This document shows positions 42,601-52,030 of a stretch of 64,000 nt of DNA, one piece after another. The notes under the pieces are model-generated. The model ran no database searches, was not told the DNA's origin, and saw nothing but the letters and a program-made list of their open reading frames with translations. The stretch spans positions 3,022,001 through 3,086,000 of the forward strand of contig JAVHKY010000008.1 in NCBI GenBank assembly GCA_035079385.1, read 5' to 3'. Position 1 is the first letter of the stretch, and the number at the start of each line of letters is the position of its first letter. Made by a program: the position numbers and the translations under genes. This DNA is from Aspidiotus rigidus (taxonomy: Eukaryota > Arthropoda > Insecta > Hemiptera > Diaspididae).

Positions 42601-45250
42601 CAAGGGCTCAATTGCTCGGCTCGTTCCCCTCCTCATTCTTGGTCTAGTTCAAGTCCAATATACAATATATTCTAAGTTACGTAGCTTTCGGGAGCTCACA
42701 CGCTCCGCCGTTCTAGTATAAGGCTAGTATACTGTATATTAGGCCTATATAATGAAGGCTAAACCTAACGAAGTGTCGCGTTGCGTGACGCAGATTTCAG
42801 ACCCCCCCCCCCCCCCCCGACCAAAAGCATATACGTGTCAAAAACTGGTTTATGACGTCCTTCAAGGCTAACCTTTGACGTCATAAAACTGTGACGTCAC
42901 AGGTCCTGCCTTCAAGTTTCATATGATATAATTTTTATTATTACAATTTTAATGATAAATTATTCATTTTATATTAAAATAAAAAAATTGAATATTTATT
43001 CATTAGAAATAATAATTTTTATTCATCTAATATTTAAATTTAAATATAAACAATTTTCTTATAATTATAATATTAAAAAAAAAATGGTTCTAATATATAT
43101 TTTTTTTAAATTTATATTAAATCAATTTTATTATTAATAGGACTTCTGAAAAAAAAAAAAAAAAAAAAAAACGAGGAACGCAGGGAACCTGTTCTGTGGG
43201 TCGAATTTGTTTTAGTAATGAGGTTTATATGCCTATGTAGAAAACCACTATAAAGAAAGAAAGAAAGAAACTAAATAAATAAATAAGTAAGTAAATAAAT
43301 AAATAAATAAATAAATAAGAATAAAAATTATTAAATAATTAATTAAATAAATGAATAAATCTAAATTCTCCTCCTATCACATAGCTCAAGAAAAAAAGCA
43401 AAATTGGACGTTGGAAGGCAAGTTCTTAAAAAAAAAAATAGAACAGTTCCCCGTTAAAATTTCGACCTTCGAGATATACAAAGCGACTTGAAAAATTTTC
43501 GAGCTCCGAGCTTTGCCGGTCGACAAGACGGCGAACTTTTCTCCGAAAAACCCCCCAATAAATTGAGTTCCCTGTCAAAATATCCGAGTCGAGTCCCATA
43601 GCATCAGGCGCGGAACAATTCTATATCCATATTGAGTCCCGAGGGTCGGCGATACACCAGCCAACTGAGTTCCCGGTGTCACGAAAGATTCTCATTTCCT
43701 TTTTCGCTTTACCCATCTTAGTATCACCGACACTTCGGGACGCGATTCGGACACTATATTTGTCTGCCCCCGACACTATGGGACTCAATTTGGTTGTGTA
43801 TCCCGATATTTTGGGCTCCAAATTTTTCACAATTTTTCTCTAAAATTGCTCTCAATAACGCGAGGGTTCCAAATAGAATTGAAGAGTTTTTAAGAGAGCA
43901 TCAAGACCGTAATTCTGATTTCAGCCGGTTTTATGCTCAAAAATCAGAACACAACGTCTAATTACAAACCTAAATCTTGAATAGTGGAATAAGACAAAAA
44001 TTACAGTACAAGAATTTTTTCCCTCTTGACTCCCGTCAATCATAGAAAATATTTCAATACTTGTTTCTATTGTTTTTTTTTCTCCCGCTGATCAGATGAT
44101 GAAAGATTCAAAGAACACGTGCGGATGGGAAAAGAATACGATGCCGCACACACCGTCATAGGGAAAGAAAGAATTTGTATTGCGCCGGTATTCGAACGTC
44201 TTGAAGTAAGAATTTTAACATAAAATTAGCGACACATGCGAGATGATATCAACTACTCGTAGTCCTTGGAGATTTTCAGCGTATAAGGAGAAAAATAAGG
44301 TGTATATTGCACGTACTCGCGCGCTTTAGAGATTTCAAATAGTAAAAATAAAGTAAAAGTGAATAAGCAATTTTTAAGAAACTATCAGCCTGCAATTAAT
44401 AAGTAGTCACGCAATACATGAAAATTGAAGATAAACGATTCTTTAAAATTGTTCGAGTATTTCGTGACAGCAACGGCCAATTAATTTAGGACTTGAAAAA
44501 CATTTCTATTGAGGAAGAAAAGTGATTAGTTTTACACTGTCCTCAGGTACTCGATTAAAAATTATGACCTTTTCATCCTTTTATCTCGTTTTCCTCTCAT
44601 AAACAGAAACAATGCAACACAGGAAATTTTCATTTAAAAATTGATCGAGACCTAAGCTAGCCTAGCTAGGATCACGAGTACTCACTCTGAATAACTCGAA
44701 TCAACTTAATTTCGTTCTTTCGAATACCATTGCGTCTACACGTATCCTGTGTAAATGAAAATGTCCGTTCGGTGTTAATTTTATGGTTTGAAAACTTTAG
44801 ATAACGCTCGCAGTTTCGTGTTACATAGAAAATAATACGTAGTAACTTCTTCGGTATAATTTACGAATGTTATTGGATCTTCCTGTCGCTGTAAACCTAC
44901 CCGTATCATATGCACAATCACCACAGTAACTAACGCGTCAAAATGTCGAATTACGACTCAATGATACAGTTTGAACTACTTGTACCACATTTCATTAAAT
45001 CTGAGTACGACAATTTTGTATTTACCTGATTGCCAAATACACCTATTGAGCAAGCCGAGGATACTTCATTTTGACCAAACCATACGGCTGCGACACGAGC
45101 TGGCAAGCTTAAAATGAAAATTTGTGAAACAGCAACTACGCTTTGACCGATAAAAGTGATAAAGAAACGATCGGGGTCAATTGAGAATACCTTTATCCAC
45201 GCCCCAATACATGTTCCAACTGCTCCTATTAATACTGCTACCCTCATGCC
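33402..45250 (-). CDS. FLVCR: FLVCR-family transporter gene, partial (six exons seen)
   Basis: Six exons (45250-45026, 38797-38656, 38548-38343, 38257-38154, 34747-34634, 33675-33402) join with matching phases into 354 codons plus a stop. The product is a major-facilitator transporter of the feline leukemia virus subgroup C receptor family, a host plasma-membrane carrier reported to move choline, ethanolamine and heme. Family marks are [28 protein letters not shown] before the central loop ends, and [20 protein letters not shown] in a late membrane segment. Family members are about 450-560 residues, so 130 or more N-terminal residues (first membrane segments) are missing, either upstream or unrecognised. 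Introns are 6.2 kb, 107 bp, 85 bp, 3.4 kb and 0.96 kb. No disabling change was seen in the exons. Confidence 0.9.
34634..34747 (-). CDS. FLVCR: FLVCR-like exon (114 bp)
   Basis: Acceptor TTTTCAG, donor GG|GTAAAA. Encodes [20 protein letters not shown] and a following membrane segment ending CCAAFLG. Enters with one base completing Lys and leaves two bases of Gly, both matching the neighbouring exons. Confidence 0.92.
34802..34826. repeat. Poly-T tract in intron
   Basis: A run of about 25 T beside the 114-bp exon's acceptor side. Confidence 0.9.
35198..35602. mobile_element. TTTAAAAC-rich MITE copy 1
   Basis: Ends AGGTTGCA and TGCAACCT. The interior is rich in GTTTTAAAACA-type strings. It is an inverted relative of 35812-36293. 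No clear target duplication. Confidence 0.55.
35812..36293. mobile_element. TTTAAAAC-rich hAT-like MITE copy 2
   Basis: 482 bp with CAGGGTTGCCA at the left and TGGCAACCCTG-type sequence at the right. ACTGTAAC flanks it at 35800-35807 (followed by four extra bases, CAAC) and at 36294-36301. A CAGGG end with an 8-bp duplication fits hAT. The interior repeats TTTAAAAC. Lies in the intron of the FLVCR-like gene. Confidence 0.65.
36294..36560. repeat. Dispersed TAGTATA-family repeat
   Basis: Contains CTAGCTTTCAGAGGG, CACTCACTCCGCTCG, and a GATGACTTCATCAAACGTGAC stretch that parallels GATGACGTCATCTAGCGTGA at about 37732. Confidence 0.5.
36640..37480 (+). pseudogene. R1-like non-LTR retrotransposon, second copy (internally deleted)
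   Basis: Frame 36733-36930 reads [20 protein letters not shown], the R1-like RT stretch with K-Y-L-G-I-W-F-D, then [10 protein letters not shown]. Sequence then jumps to CAGCTGAACTTTCACCTGA, which in the first copy lies about 350 bp further on (3220-3240), so the intervening region has been deleted here. The 3' part aligns with 3280-3800 of copy 1. Inside an intron of the FLVCR-like gene, opposite strand. Confidence 0.7.
37540..37800. repeat. Dispersed TAGTATA-family repeat with TGACGTCA
   Basis: CCAGTATAGC, CTAGTATAGCCTGGCC, GTAGGTCAAGGTCACTGATG and a perfect TGACGTCA palindrome near 37734. Same module as 36420-36500. Confidence 0.5.
38154..38257 (-). CDS. FLVCR: FLVCR-like exon (104 bp)
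   Basis: Acceptor TTTACTTCAG, donor AA|GTGAGT. Encodes [20 protein letters not shown] and [11 protein letters not shown], a membrane segment followed by the D-x-T-x-x-x-K loop seen in the family. Confidence 0.92.
38343..38548 (-). CDS. FLVCR: FLVCR-like exon (206 bp)
   Basis: Acceptor GATTTCAG, donor CCG|GTAAGT. Encodes the central cytosolic loop ([15 protein letters not shown]) and a membrane segment ([20 protein letters not shown]). The 85-bp intron to the next exon is short. Confidence 0.93.
38656..38797 (-). CDS. FLVCR: FLVCR-like exon (142 bp)
   Basis: Acceptor GTTCCAG, donor TTTAT|GTGAGT. Encodes [14 protein letters not shown], a polar loop ([17 protein letters not shown]) and a membrane segment ([14 protein letters not shown]). 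Splits a Phe codon with the next exon. Confidence 0.92.
38890..40030 (-). pseudogene. Jockey-like non-LTR retrotransposon fragment
   Basis: Minus-strand frames give, in order, [20 protein letters not shown] (RT catalytic block with FADN in place of FADD, about 39920-39870), [19 protein letters not shown] and [19 protein letters not shown] (39680-39550), and IALGALRTS (about 39500). Further frames to 38900 look like a decayed C-terminal or RNase H part. A 15-G tract (39733-39747) interrupts it. It sits in the 6.2-kb intron of the FLVCR-like gene on the same strand. Confidence 0.65.
39733..39747. repeat. Poly-G tract
   Basis: 15 consecutive G inside the LINE fragment. Confidence 0.95.
40278..40610 (-). 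pseudogene. Unrecognised coding-like fragment
   Basis: The minus frame runs from [20 protein letters not shown] through [10 protein letters not shown] and [20 protein letters not shown]. It has the feel of the protease-adjacent part of a BEL/Pao-type retroelement, but I cannot confirm this. An overlapping second frame covers 40514-40696. Confidence 0.2.
40780..41260. repeat. Dispersed TATATGATAGGAGGG-family repeat
   Basis: Recurrent GACTTGAAAAAATTT, GAGCTGTAAATGGG, AACAGATTCCCTGTTGGC strings as in the copies near 27.3 and 50.6 kb. Diverged. Confidence 0.45.
41260..41790. other. No recognised gene
   Basis: A 73-codon minus frame and its plus shadow (41546-41767) match nothing I know. Confidence 0.35.
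41795..42335. repeat. Dispersed repeat with TGACGTCA motifs, split by a fold-back
   Basis: CCATGACGTCATTAAA and GACGTTACAGGCCC on the left, TTATGACGTCATCAAACTG and GTGACGTCACAGGCC on the right, each followed by a TATATAATAG module. Confidence 0.55.
41868..42219. mobile_element. Fold-back MITE with about 150-bp arms
   Basis: Ends ACCAAGTTTTTTGTGATAAC and its inverse. The arms 41868-42017 and 42066-42219 pair closely (for example GGGAGCAAATTTGC, CAGGGAGCAAAGATC). Flanks resemble a degenerate repeat of TATATRATAG. Non-coding. Confidence 0.75.
42530..42920. repeat. Dispersed TAGTATA-family repeat with TGACGTCA and a 17-C tract
   Basis: CCTAGTATAATATT, GGCTAGTATACTGTATATT, TATAATGAAGGCTAAACC, poly-C at 42802-42818, TTGACGTCATAAAACTG and GTGACGTCACAGG. 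Confidence 0.6.
42920..43175. other. AT-rich block ending in poly-A
   Basis: Nearly pure A/T with a run of about 20 A at 43150-43171. Open frames here are compositional. Confidence 0.6.
43255..43322. repeat. Compound (AAAG)n(AAAT)n microsatellite
   Basis: Same compound order as at 26719-26822 and also followed by repeat modules of the TATATGATAGGAGGG family. Confidence 0.9.
43360..43620. repeat. Dispersed TATATGATAGGAGGG-family repeat
   Basis: CTCCTATCACATAGCTC, GAACAGTTCCCCGTTAAAA, CTTGAAAAATTTTCGAGC strings, as at 27.3 and 50.4 kb. Confidence 0.5.
43620..45025. other. Intron of the FLVCR-like gene, no other feature
   Basis: No coding or repeat signal identified in this part of the 6.2-kb intron. 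Confidence 0.4.
45026..45250 (-). CDS. FLVCR: FLVCR-like exon (225 bp), most 5' exon seen
   Basis: Acceptor TTTTGTTACAG, donor CAG|GTAAAT. Encodes [20 protein letters not shown], then [20 protein letters not shown] and [20 protein letters not shown]. Phase 0 at both ends. The preceding exon should end just before a Gly and was not found between here and 64000. Confidence 0.92.
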
Positions 45251-45861
<611 letters not shown>

Positions 45862-46059
45862 GAAAATCTGGCCCATCAATTTTAAAACTAGCAAATTCAA
45901 TCATAGAAACTTGCTGGTTTTCGAAAATAGTTTTTGGTACATGGTGTAGTGTCAAATTTTGTTATCAAGAGAGGGCAGGAGTTTCTTAACGATGTCACTG
46001 CTCGGACCTGTATAAGGTGAAGAAAAATATAAAATTTGGTCATTATAATCAGTACTGTC

Positions 46060-46780
46060 GAGATATTCTAATTTTAATAATAATTTTTTATTTTTCTATT
46101 TTTTCTAGAAATGATTTATTATTAAATTTTAATTATAATATTAATTATTTTATTTATAATTATTTTGTTTTGTTATAGAAAGATCGCAATTTCCACTAAA
46201 TTTATGATTAACGAAAGTAATAATTTATAATATTTTTTTCATATTTGAGTTTAATATTTATATTTAAAAATAATACATGATTTAATTTAATTAATCTGAT
46301 GAATTTAAATAATTTAAGATTAAGTTCAGTTTTAATAATTTTTTAAATAAAATTATTAATATTATTTCATTATTGATTATTAAAGGTTATCCTTTATTTT
46401 TAAATTATCTATTTTAAATATTGTAGATATATTGAAAAATTTCATCTTAAATAAAATAATTTTAATTATAATTTTTTATTTTTTAATAAATATTATTAAT
46501 ATCTTTAAAAATAAATAAGGGATTTAAATTAATTTGATCAATAGGTAATAGGTATTATTATTTAAATTATTTGAAGGATTAGATGATTTATTTAAACGTA
46601 AGATACATAATTAAATGAATTAATGATAATATTAAAATTATAATTGCTGAAATAAAATGAATTGAAAAAAATTGCACACTTGGTTGTAACGAGTTTTATC
46701 GTTTGTTTTAACAAGTAGAATGAGCAATTGCTTAAACTTGCCGAAAGTAGGATTTTTTTATTAGTAAAATGCATGCATTC
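46060..46780. other. AT-rich block
   Basis: Long stretch of nearly pure A/T. No coding signal. Confidence 0.6.
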
Positions 46781-46876
46781 ACCCTTGGTCCATTACACAC
46801 TAGCGCACCTAGCGAAAATCCGCTCTATAAGAGACATGAAAGTACACTCCAGTAACTTTTGTGTTTATGATCCATA

Positions 46877-47019
46877 CTTTGTTCACGTTAAGAAAGGATA
46901 GAAAATAGTACAAAGTACGGACCTCGAGAACGGAACGCTCCAAGTAATTTTAATCTACCGTTCCGTGGTCGAGGTACGTACTTCTTACTACTTTCTATCC
47001 TTTCTTAACGTGAACAGAG
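46877..47019. mobile_element. Hairpin MITE with TA flanks
   Basis: Arms of about 62 bp (46877-46938, 46958-47019) starting CTTTGTTCACGTTAAGAAAG and CTCTGTTCACGTTAAGAAAG on opposite strands. TA lies on both sides, as with Tc1/mariner-type insertions. No coding capacity. Confidence 0.7.
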
Positions 47020-48230
47020 TATAGGCTGTTTACATTAGTCAAACAAGGAGGCCCTTAAACGCTTGTGTCTAGGAACCCAAAAATGCAAAAATAAAAATAT
47101 TTAATGATAACAAAGTTGCTTCCGCTAATCATCTCGCTCTGACCATACTGCCGATACAAATGATGGTATCTCCCCCTTACACAGGTGTCAAAAAAGTAAA
47201 GGTCCAGATAAACTTGAAGAAATTAAGATTACAAGCTTCGACTACACATATACTTCTTATGGACTTGGCTTCGTCCACATACTGCAATGTTAAACGAGCG
47301 TGGAAATATGTATAGCGTGCGGAGGACTCAAACGTAGGTGCGCGGAGCAGTAACAGCTTCTCCTCCCTCCACAACCAACAGCGTCACCTATTTTGAGTCC
47401 TACGCATTTTATTTTCTTATAATATCTTTCCACGGGTAAAAATTGTCTTAGCTCAGTCCATAAGAGGTATATGTATAGTCAAAGATTACAAGGCTCAATG
47501 ATGACGAACTCATTTCAGTGAATGACCTGTGTATTAGTTGTCTTATCTCATTACACAAATTTACAAGCGAGTAGAGGATGACAATTCTGCCTGCCTGTCT
47601 TATCAGTAAATTTATTACCTACAGTCCACACATTATTGTTCTGGTATTTGATCATTTGTACTGATGGTGCAAGGTTATTTTAGTTGTTGCGGAACAGCGC
47701 TATCTACTGTTATTCTTATCATGAATACAAGTGTATGGATGCGTTTCTCTGAAATTTGTTTCTTCTTCATTTATTTCTGTAATGCGAAAGTTGTTGATTC
47801 CTCGCAGAATGATTTGTGTATTTCCTTATTGTAGAATTTTGTGAACCTCCCTACAATCTCGCAGCCTTTAGAATGTGGTATTTTCATAATCTTTGTGCTT
47901 CATCTCGAAACTAAGACTGAAAAGTACTTTTTTGTTCTGGTTGAGTTCACAATTTAAACCTATCTAAATTCCCATTCTCACTTCAAGCTCAAAAATCGAA
48001 ATTGTTCCTCGTTTGAAGATTGCTCTAAATAATATGCTTTCTCCTCACGAGGTTCACTACTTAAAATTTTTTACTTTCCAACTCGTCCAAAGCATGAAGA
48101 TTTTTCGAGTCCTTTGAATGTATAAGCCTCCAGTTCCTTCTTACTTTGGATTTCCAGGTCAAGTAAAGAAGAATCGGTCAAATTTTGAATAGACCAATCA
48201 GCATCAATCTAGTTAAGCTATATTTCAGAA
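47020..48230. other. No recognised gene
   Basis: Short frames only. No repeat module identified. Confidence 0.4.
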
Positions 48231-48234
48231 TACT

Positions 48235-48350
48235 ACGGTAAGGACACGAGTCCCGCACACTCAAACAAGGTGTGCCGTGGTCCATCATCCCGCCCTTGAT
48301 CACGTTGCGTGCTCAACGTTCCTCAACTTTTCATGAAGGTACTTATTGAA
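48235..48350 (-). pseudogene. R1-like LINE 3' fragment, third copy
   Basis: The minus strand aligns with 3275-3375 of copy 1: AAGTACCTTCATGAAAAGTT, GCAACGTG, GGGATGATGGACCACGGCAC and CTTGTTTGAGTGTG, that is, the H-T-L-F-E-C zinc-knuckle region. Confidence 0.65.
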
Positions 48351-48406
48351 GCAGCCACAATCGGATCTAGCCGAATTTTTGTGAGGGCCCTGTATAATAA
48401 GAAGAA

Positions 48407-48444
48407 AGAATTTTACAGACACATATATGTGTCTGTAAAATTCT
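48407..48444. repeat. 38-bp perfect palindrome
   Basis: Two 19-nt halves (AGAATTTTACAGACACATA and its exact complement) with no spacer, centred on ATAT at 48425/48426. Confidence 0.95.
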
Positions 48445-48539
48445 GTTTTCTTATTACAATGGCTCGTAAAGACATACCCTCTCTCATTTTAGGGCCCTTT
48501 ATGCCTTAAAAAAAAAGTAAATCCTAATCAACTCCAGTT

Positions 48540-49680
48540 GGCGCCAACTTACTACACCTATCCAAAAGTATCAAGTTCCTCTTTTTACTCACCATTTTAC
48601 CCACCTTATCTCCATGGCCATACCCCAGCTACAACTAGTGTCCAAACTATGTCAATTATCCAAAAAATCAACCAATATCCTGCTTATCACTCCCACTTCC
48701 TCAGCATATTAACTTCCCATACCGGCACCATCGTCACATTTTGCTTCGCAGACGATTCAAAAATTTAATAATGGTTTTGCACATTCCATGAACAACAAAA
48801 TGTTCTCTCACCGTCACCGTAACTCCCTTACAATCCTAACAGCCGAGATCCAAGCTACCTTCTAATGCCTAGAATCAATCCTAACTCTTTCCTCTTCCTT
48901 CTTTACTTACCCTTTTCACTGCTCCTAATCTCCTATCAACCTTAATAGCAATTTCCAACGTTTACTTCACTCATCCCTTCTCTTCATGAGCCGCTCATCC
49001 AACTCCAATACCGCCACGATCATCAGGGTCCCAAGCCACTGACCAAGCCGTAGAAGCTGTTACGAGACTACCTCGCATTATTACCCGAATACTCCTCACT
49101 CTATCCGATCTTACCCACGACGTCCAACTCCGAATAACGAACCAGTGAATTCCCCATGAGCAAAAACAAGTCCTGCAGAATGAATTCACAAATGAAACCA
49201 TTGTCCTTCTCATGGTCCCCGTCTCACAAAGAACACCGCCGTCACGAAATTTACCTCACACGTCTCCAAAAAAGAAAAGTCTTTTAATACACGCGGGCTT
49301 CAACCTTCTCTGTGTTTTGTAATACCATACAATTTTGCATTGGTCATTGATGGTTCTTGAACTGCAACTGCGGCGCCCCAAAAATGCGGAGGCCCGGGGC
49401 CGATGGCCTCCTCGGTCTCTCCTTAATCAGACCCTGCAGCTATATCCGCTCCACACCTTCGTCAAGTGCAGGAAGTTCGGCTGGCCATGGTCTCAATTCA
49501 TCCTCTCATCACGGTCTTGTGTTAACACACGGATCTTCAATTTCCCTAGCTCACTTCTCCCTTTCCATTTCTCCAGCAAAAAGCATCTGGACTTTTGCTT
49601 GACTTGTAGAGGCTCTTTATTAGTCTTTGTACTTTTGTTCACTTTGAACAACACATCTCAAAGTACATCGTACTTCCATA
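48540..49680 (+). pseudogene. Non-LTR retrotransposon C-terminal (RNase H) remnant
   Basis: Frames resemble a LINE RNase H domain: FCFADDSKI and GFAHSMNNKMF (48745-48810), NSLTILTAEIQA with CLESILTLSS (48820-48885), then IIRVPSH (about 49020), like the V-P-S-H-x-G-I motif, followed by TDQAVEAVTRL. Downstream frames continue to about 49680. Many frameshifts; assigned by motif order only. Confidence 0.45.
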
Positions 49681-49709
49681 TCCTAAAGCGCATTTGCCGA
49701 ATATCTTGC

Positions 49710-50560
49710 TGACGTCATAGGCTTGGACTTTGGAGCCAAAAGAATTTTGACCTCCAAGCTATATATGATTGGAAGGATACTTGAATAAATTGGACCTCCG
49801 AGTTATGTATGATACTAGGCGGACCTAAAAGAATTTTGACTTCCGAGCGGCAATATATGATAGGAGGGGCACTTGGAAAAAGCATTACATATCTAGTTAC
49901 TTGAAGGGGCTATCTTTCAGCTATATGTATACACCGATCTCCGAGCTATACATATATGATATGATACGAGGGGGACTCAGAATACCTTTCTGAGTCTTAT
50001 GGTGTTTGAAGTGTTGCATGTCTGCTTCAATGAAGGGGCTAGGTCTGTCAATTAGTGTATGAAGCATTGCATATCTAGTTTCTCGATGGGGCTATCTTTC
50101 AAGCTGTATACACCGACCAGCGAGCTATATTATATATGATAGGAGGGAACTTATGGTGTTTGAAGTATTGGGTATCCAGCTGATGGAAGAGGCCAAGTTA
50201 ATTGGTGTACAAAGCATTGCAAAACTAGTCACTTGAAGGGGCTATCCTAATGCGGGTCGTATAATGTATTATTTTTCAATCCATGGATCAGGTTCCCTCT
50301 CGTTTTTCGTTTAACATCGTTAAGAAAGCCGTCGTTTTTCCAAGTATTCCTCATATAGCTCGAAGGTCGACATTTTTCCAAGTTTTTCGTCGGACGGCGT
50401 GATGTACGGCGCACGGCCAGTTTCTCAAAACCCCCCATAGAACAGGTTCCCTCTTGAAATTTCGACTTTCAAACTATATATCGAAGGGGAACTGGGAAAA
50501 ATTCGAATATTGAGCTGTATTTGATAGAAGGAAATTTGGAAAAATATGGACTTTCGAGCT
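49710..50560. repeat. Dispersed TATATGATAGGAGGG-family repeat, long copy
   Basis: Contains GCTGACGTCATAGGC at 49708 and several tandem-like modules: AGCTATATATGATTGGAAGG, GAGCGGCAATATATGATAGG, and AGCATTGCATATCTAG with CTTGAAGGGGCTATC repeated three times (49880, 50070, 50215). Confidence 0.65.
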
Positions 50561-50743
50561 TAAACTCCCAAGAGGGTGAAGAACAAAGTTTAATCTTTAT
50601 TTAGAAAAAATTTATAAACCAAGAAACCGGCATAAAACAGGTTCTCTGTTCGCGTCAATTAACACACTTAATGAACGCAATCCCGAGCAGCTAAATAAGT
50701 AGGCTGCGAGTTTTTTTTTCTTTTAATAAATTTAAAAGAAAAT

Positions 50744-51050
50744 TGAAAAAGGGTTTTCCAATTGTACAAATCTACTTTATTACAGTAGTTGCTTTTACAA
50801 GCGTACTTTCGGGTGTTATCCCATCATCAGTTGTGTCGCAACTGGAGAACAAGGCCTTAACCATGAGTTTTTATAGTATAACACTGTGATCTTATTGGCC
50901 ATAACAATGCTGTGTTGTGATTGGTTCACTTCTTAGAAACTTATTCTTACAATAATATGACATTGTGTTCTTATTGGCTAAAACATACTGCTTTGTGATT
51001 GGTTCAATCTATTGTCCTAAATGCTGCGTTTCTATTGGCTACCTGGATTC
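50744..51050 (-). repeat. 3' pseudo-LTR of PLE copy C
   Basis: Direct repeat of 53506-53795. Holds CCAAT boxes and a hammerhead. Confidence 0.85.
50787..50843 (-). ncRNA. Hammerhead ribozyme, PLE C 3' end, cleavage site changed
   Basis: Stem I, CTGATGA, helix II GGG/CCC, GAAA and GTAC are intact, but the two bases after GTAC read GC instead of TC, which removes the U of the U-H cleavage step. Confidence 0.65.
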
Positions 51051-51186
51051 CTGTCATTTTATTGGTTGGTTCAGTTATTCTTCTCTCGTCAAACCACCAG
51101 CCCAAATGATTTTTCGCTATGTGATTACATTGTTCCAGAGGCAGGTTTTCTTCCTCTTTGCTTTTGCAATCTCCATTAATTTGTTC

Positions 51187-51516
51187 TCAGAGTTTTCTTC
51201 TCTTTGTGCGTTTCTCTACATGTATGACTTCAAATATTCCCTCTCCATTGTGGTGTTCTTTGTTACAGTGTTTCCCAAACAGTGACTTGCCATCTTCTTT
51301 CTCCCTCGACGTTTTCTGCTCCTTTCTTCTGATCTCAAACTTTCTCCCAATCTCACCGACGTAGATACTCTCGCACTGTTCACAACTGAGCTTGTACACT
51401 CCGCTCAAGCTTTCCTTGTCCTTTTGTTCCGTCTGGTCATTGCTGATTCTCTTCACCATGTGTTGATTATTCAGGATACCCACATTTACATTGTAGCCAT
51501 TGAACGCCTTTATCAC
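51187..51516 (-). CDS. PLE copy C GIY-YIG endonuclease region
   Basis: Frame with IKAFNGYNVNVG, GVYKLSCEQCESIYVGEIGR and KHCNKEHHN. Compared with copy B, YIG is YVG and the conserved EH is EQ, so activity is doubtful. Separated by a frameshift from the RT. Confidence 0.7.
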   Translation of the reverse strand: MIKAFNGYNVNVGILNNQHMVKRISNDQTEQKDKESLSGVYKLSCEQCESIYVGEIGRKFEIRRKEQKTSREKEDGKSLFGKHCNKEHHNGEGIFEVIHVEKRTKRRKL

Positions 51517-51569
51517 CTCGTTTGTGTACTTTCCTATGTATCGTTCCGGAGTACTTTCTCAGTATGCCA

Positions 51570-51959
51570 TCATAGGTTCCCTTCTTTGTTTCCATTTTCC
51601 CCCAAGACTCCAACCACCACACCTCTATGGTAGCCATTGGCTTCTGCGATCTGCTTTACTATCTCGATCTCTTTTCTCTTCTCTTCGTTGTTCTTGAGGA
51701 TAGAAATTGCCCGATAGCAGTAGTTCTGGATTGCCGCTAACTTGTGCCTCGGGTGGTGGTAGGAGTCATTTGGGATGATGGTGTCAGCATGCGTCGGCTT
51801 CCTGTAGATTTTGTATTCTATCCTATTGTTCTCCATTGTGAGAGTTAGGTCCAAATAGTTTATGGTCTCATTGCCTTTTTCCACTGTGAATTTGATGCTC
51901 TCATTCATCATGTTAATTTCTAAAAGGAATGGGTCCACCTCTCTATCAGTGCCTGACAC
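51570..51959 (-). pseudogene. PLE copy C, RT thumb region
   Basis: Encodes the part after the catalytic motif: NESIKFTVEKGNETINYLDL, YKIYRKPTHADTIIPNDSYH and the L-A-A-I-Q-N-Y-C-Y-R-A stretch typical of PLE RTs. Displaced from the main RT frame by a one-base loss near 51960. The PTHADTIIPNDSYHH motif is better kept here than in A and B. Confidence 0.75.
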
Positions 51960-52030
51960 ACAATTACGATGTCATCTACGTTTTTGGCCCAGTGTTTGAT
52001 CGAGTTTCTGATTTTGCTGCTCTTCAATAT

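Noticed and set aside
51158..51697. Plus-strand frames across PLE copy C, and the matching minus-strand frames in A and B
   Set aside because: Shadows of the real GIY-YIG and RT frames on the opposite strand.
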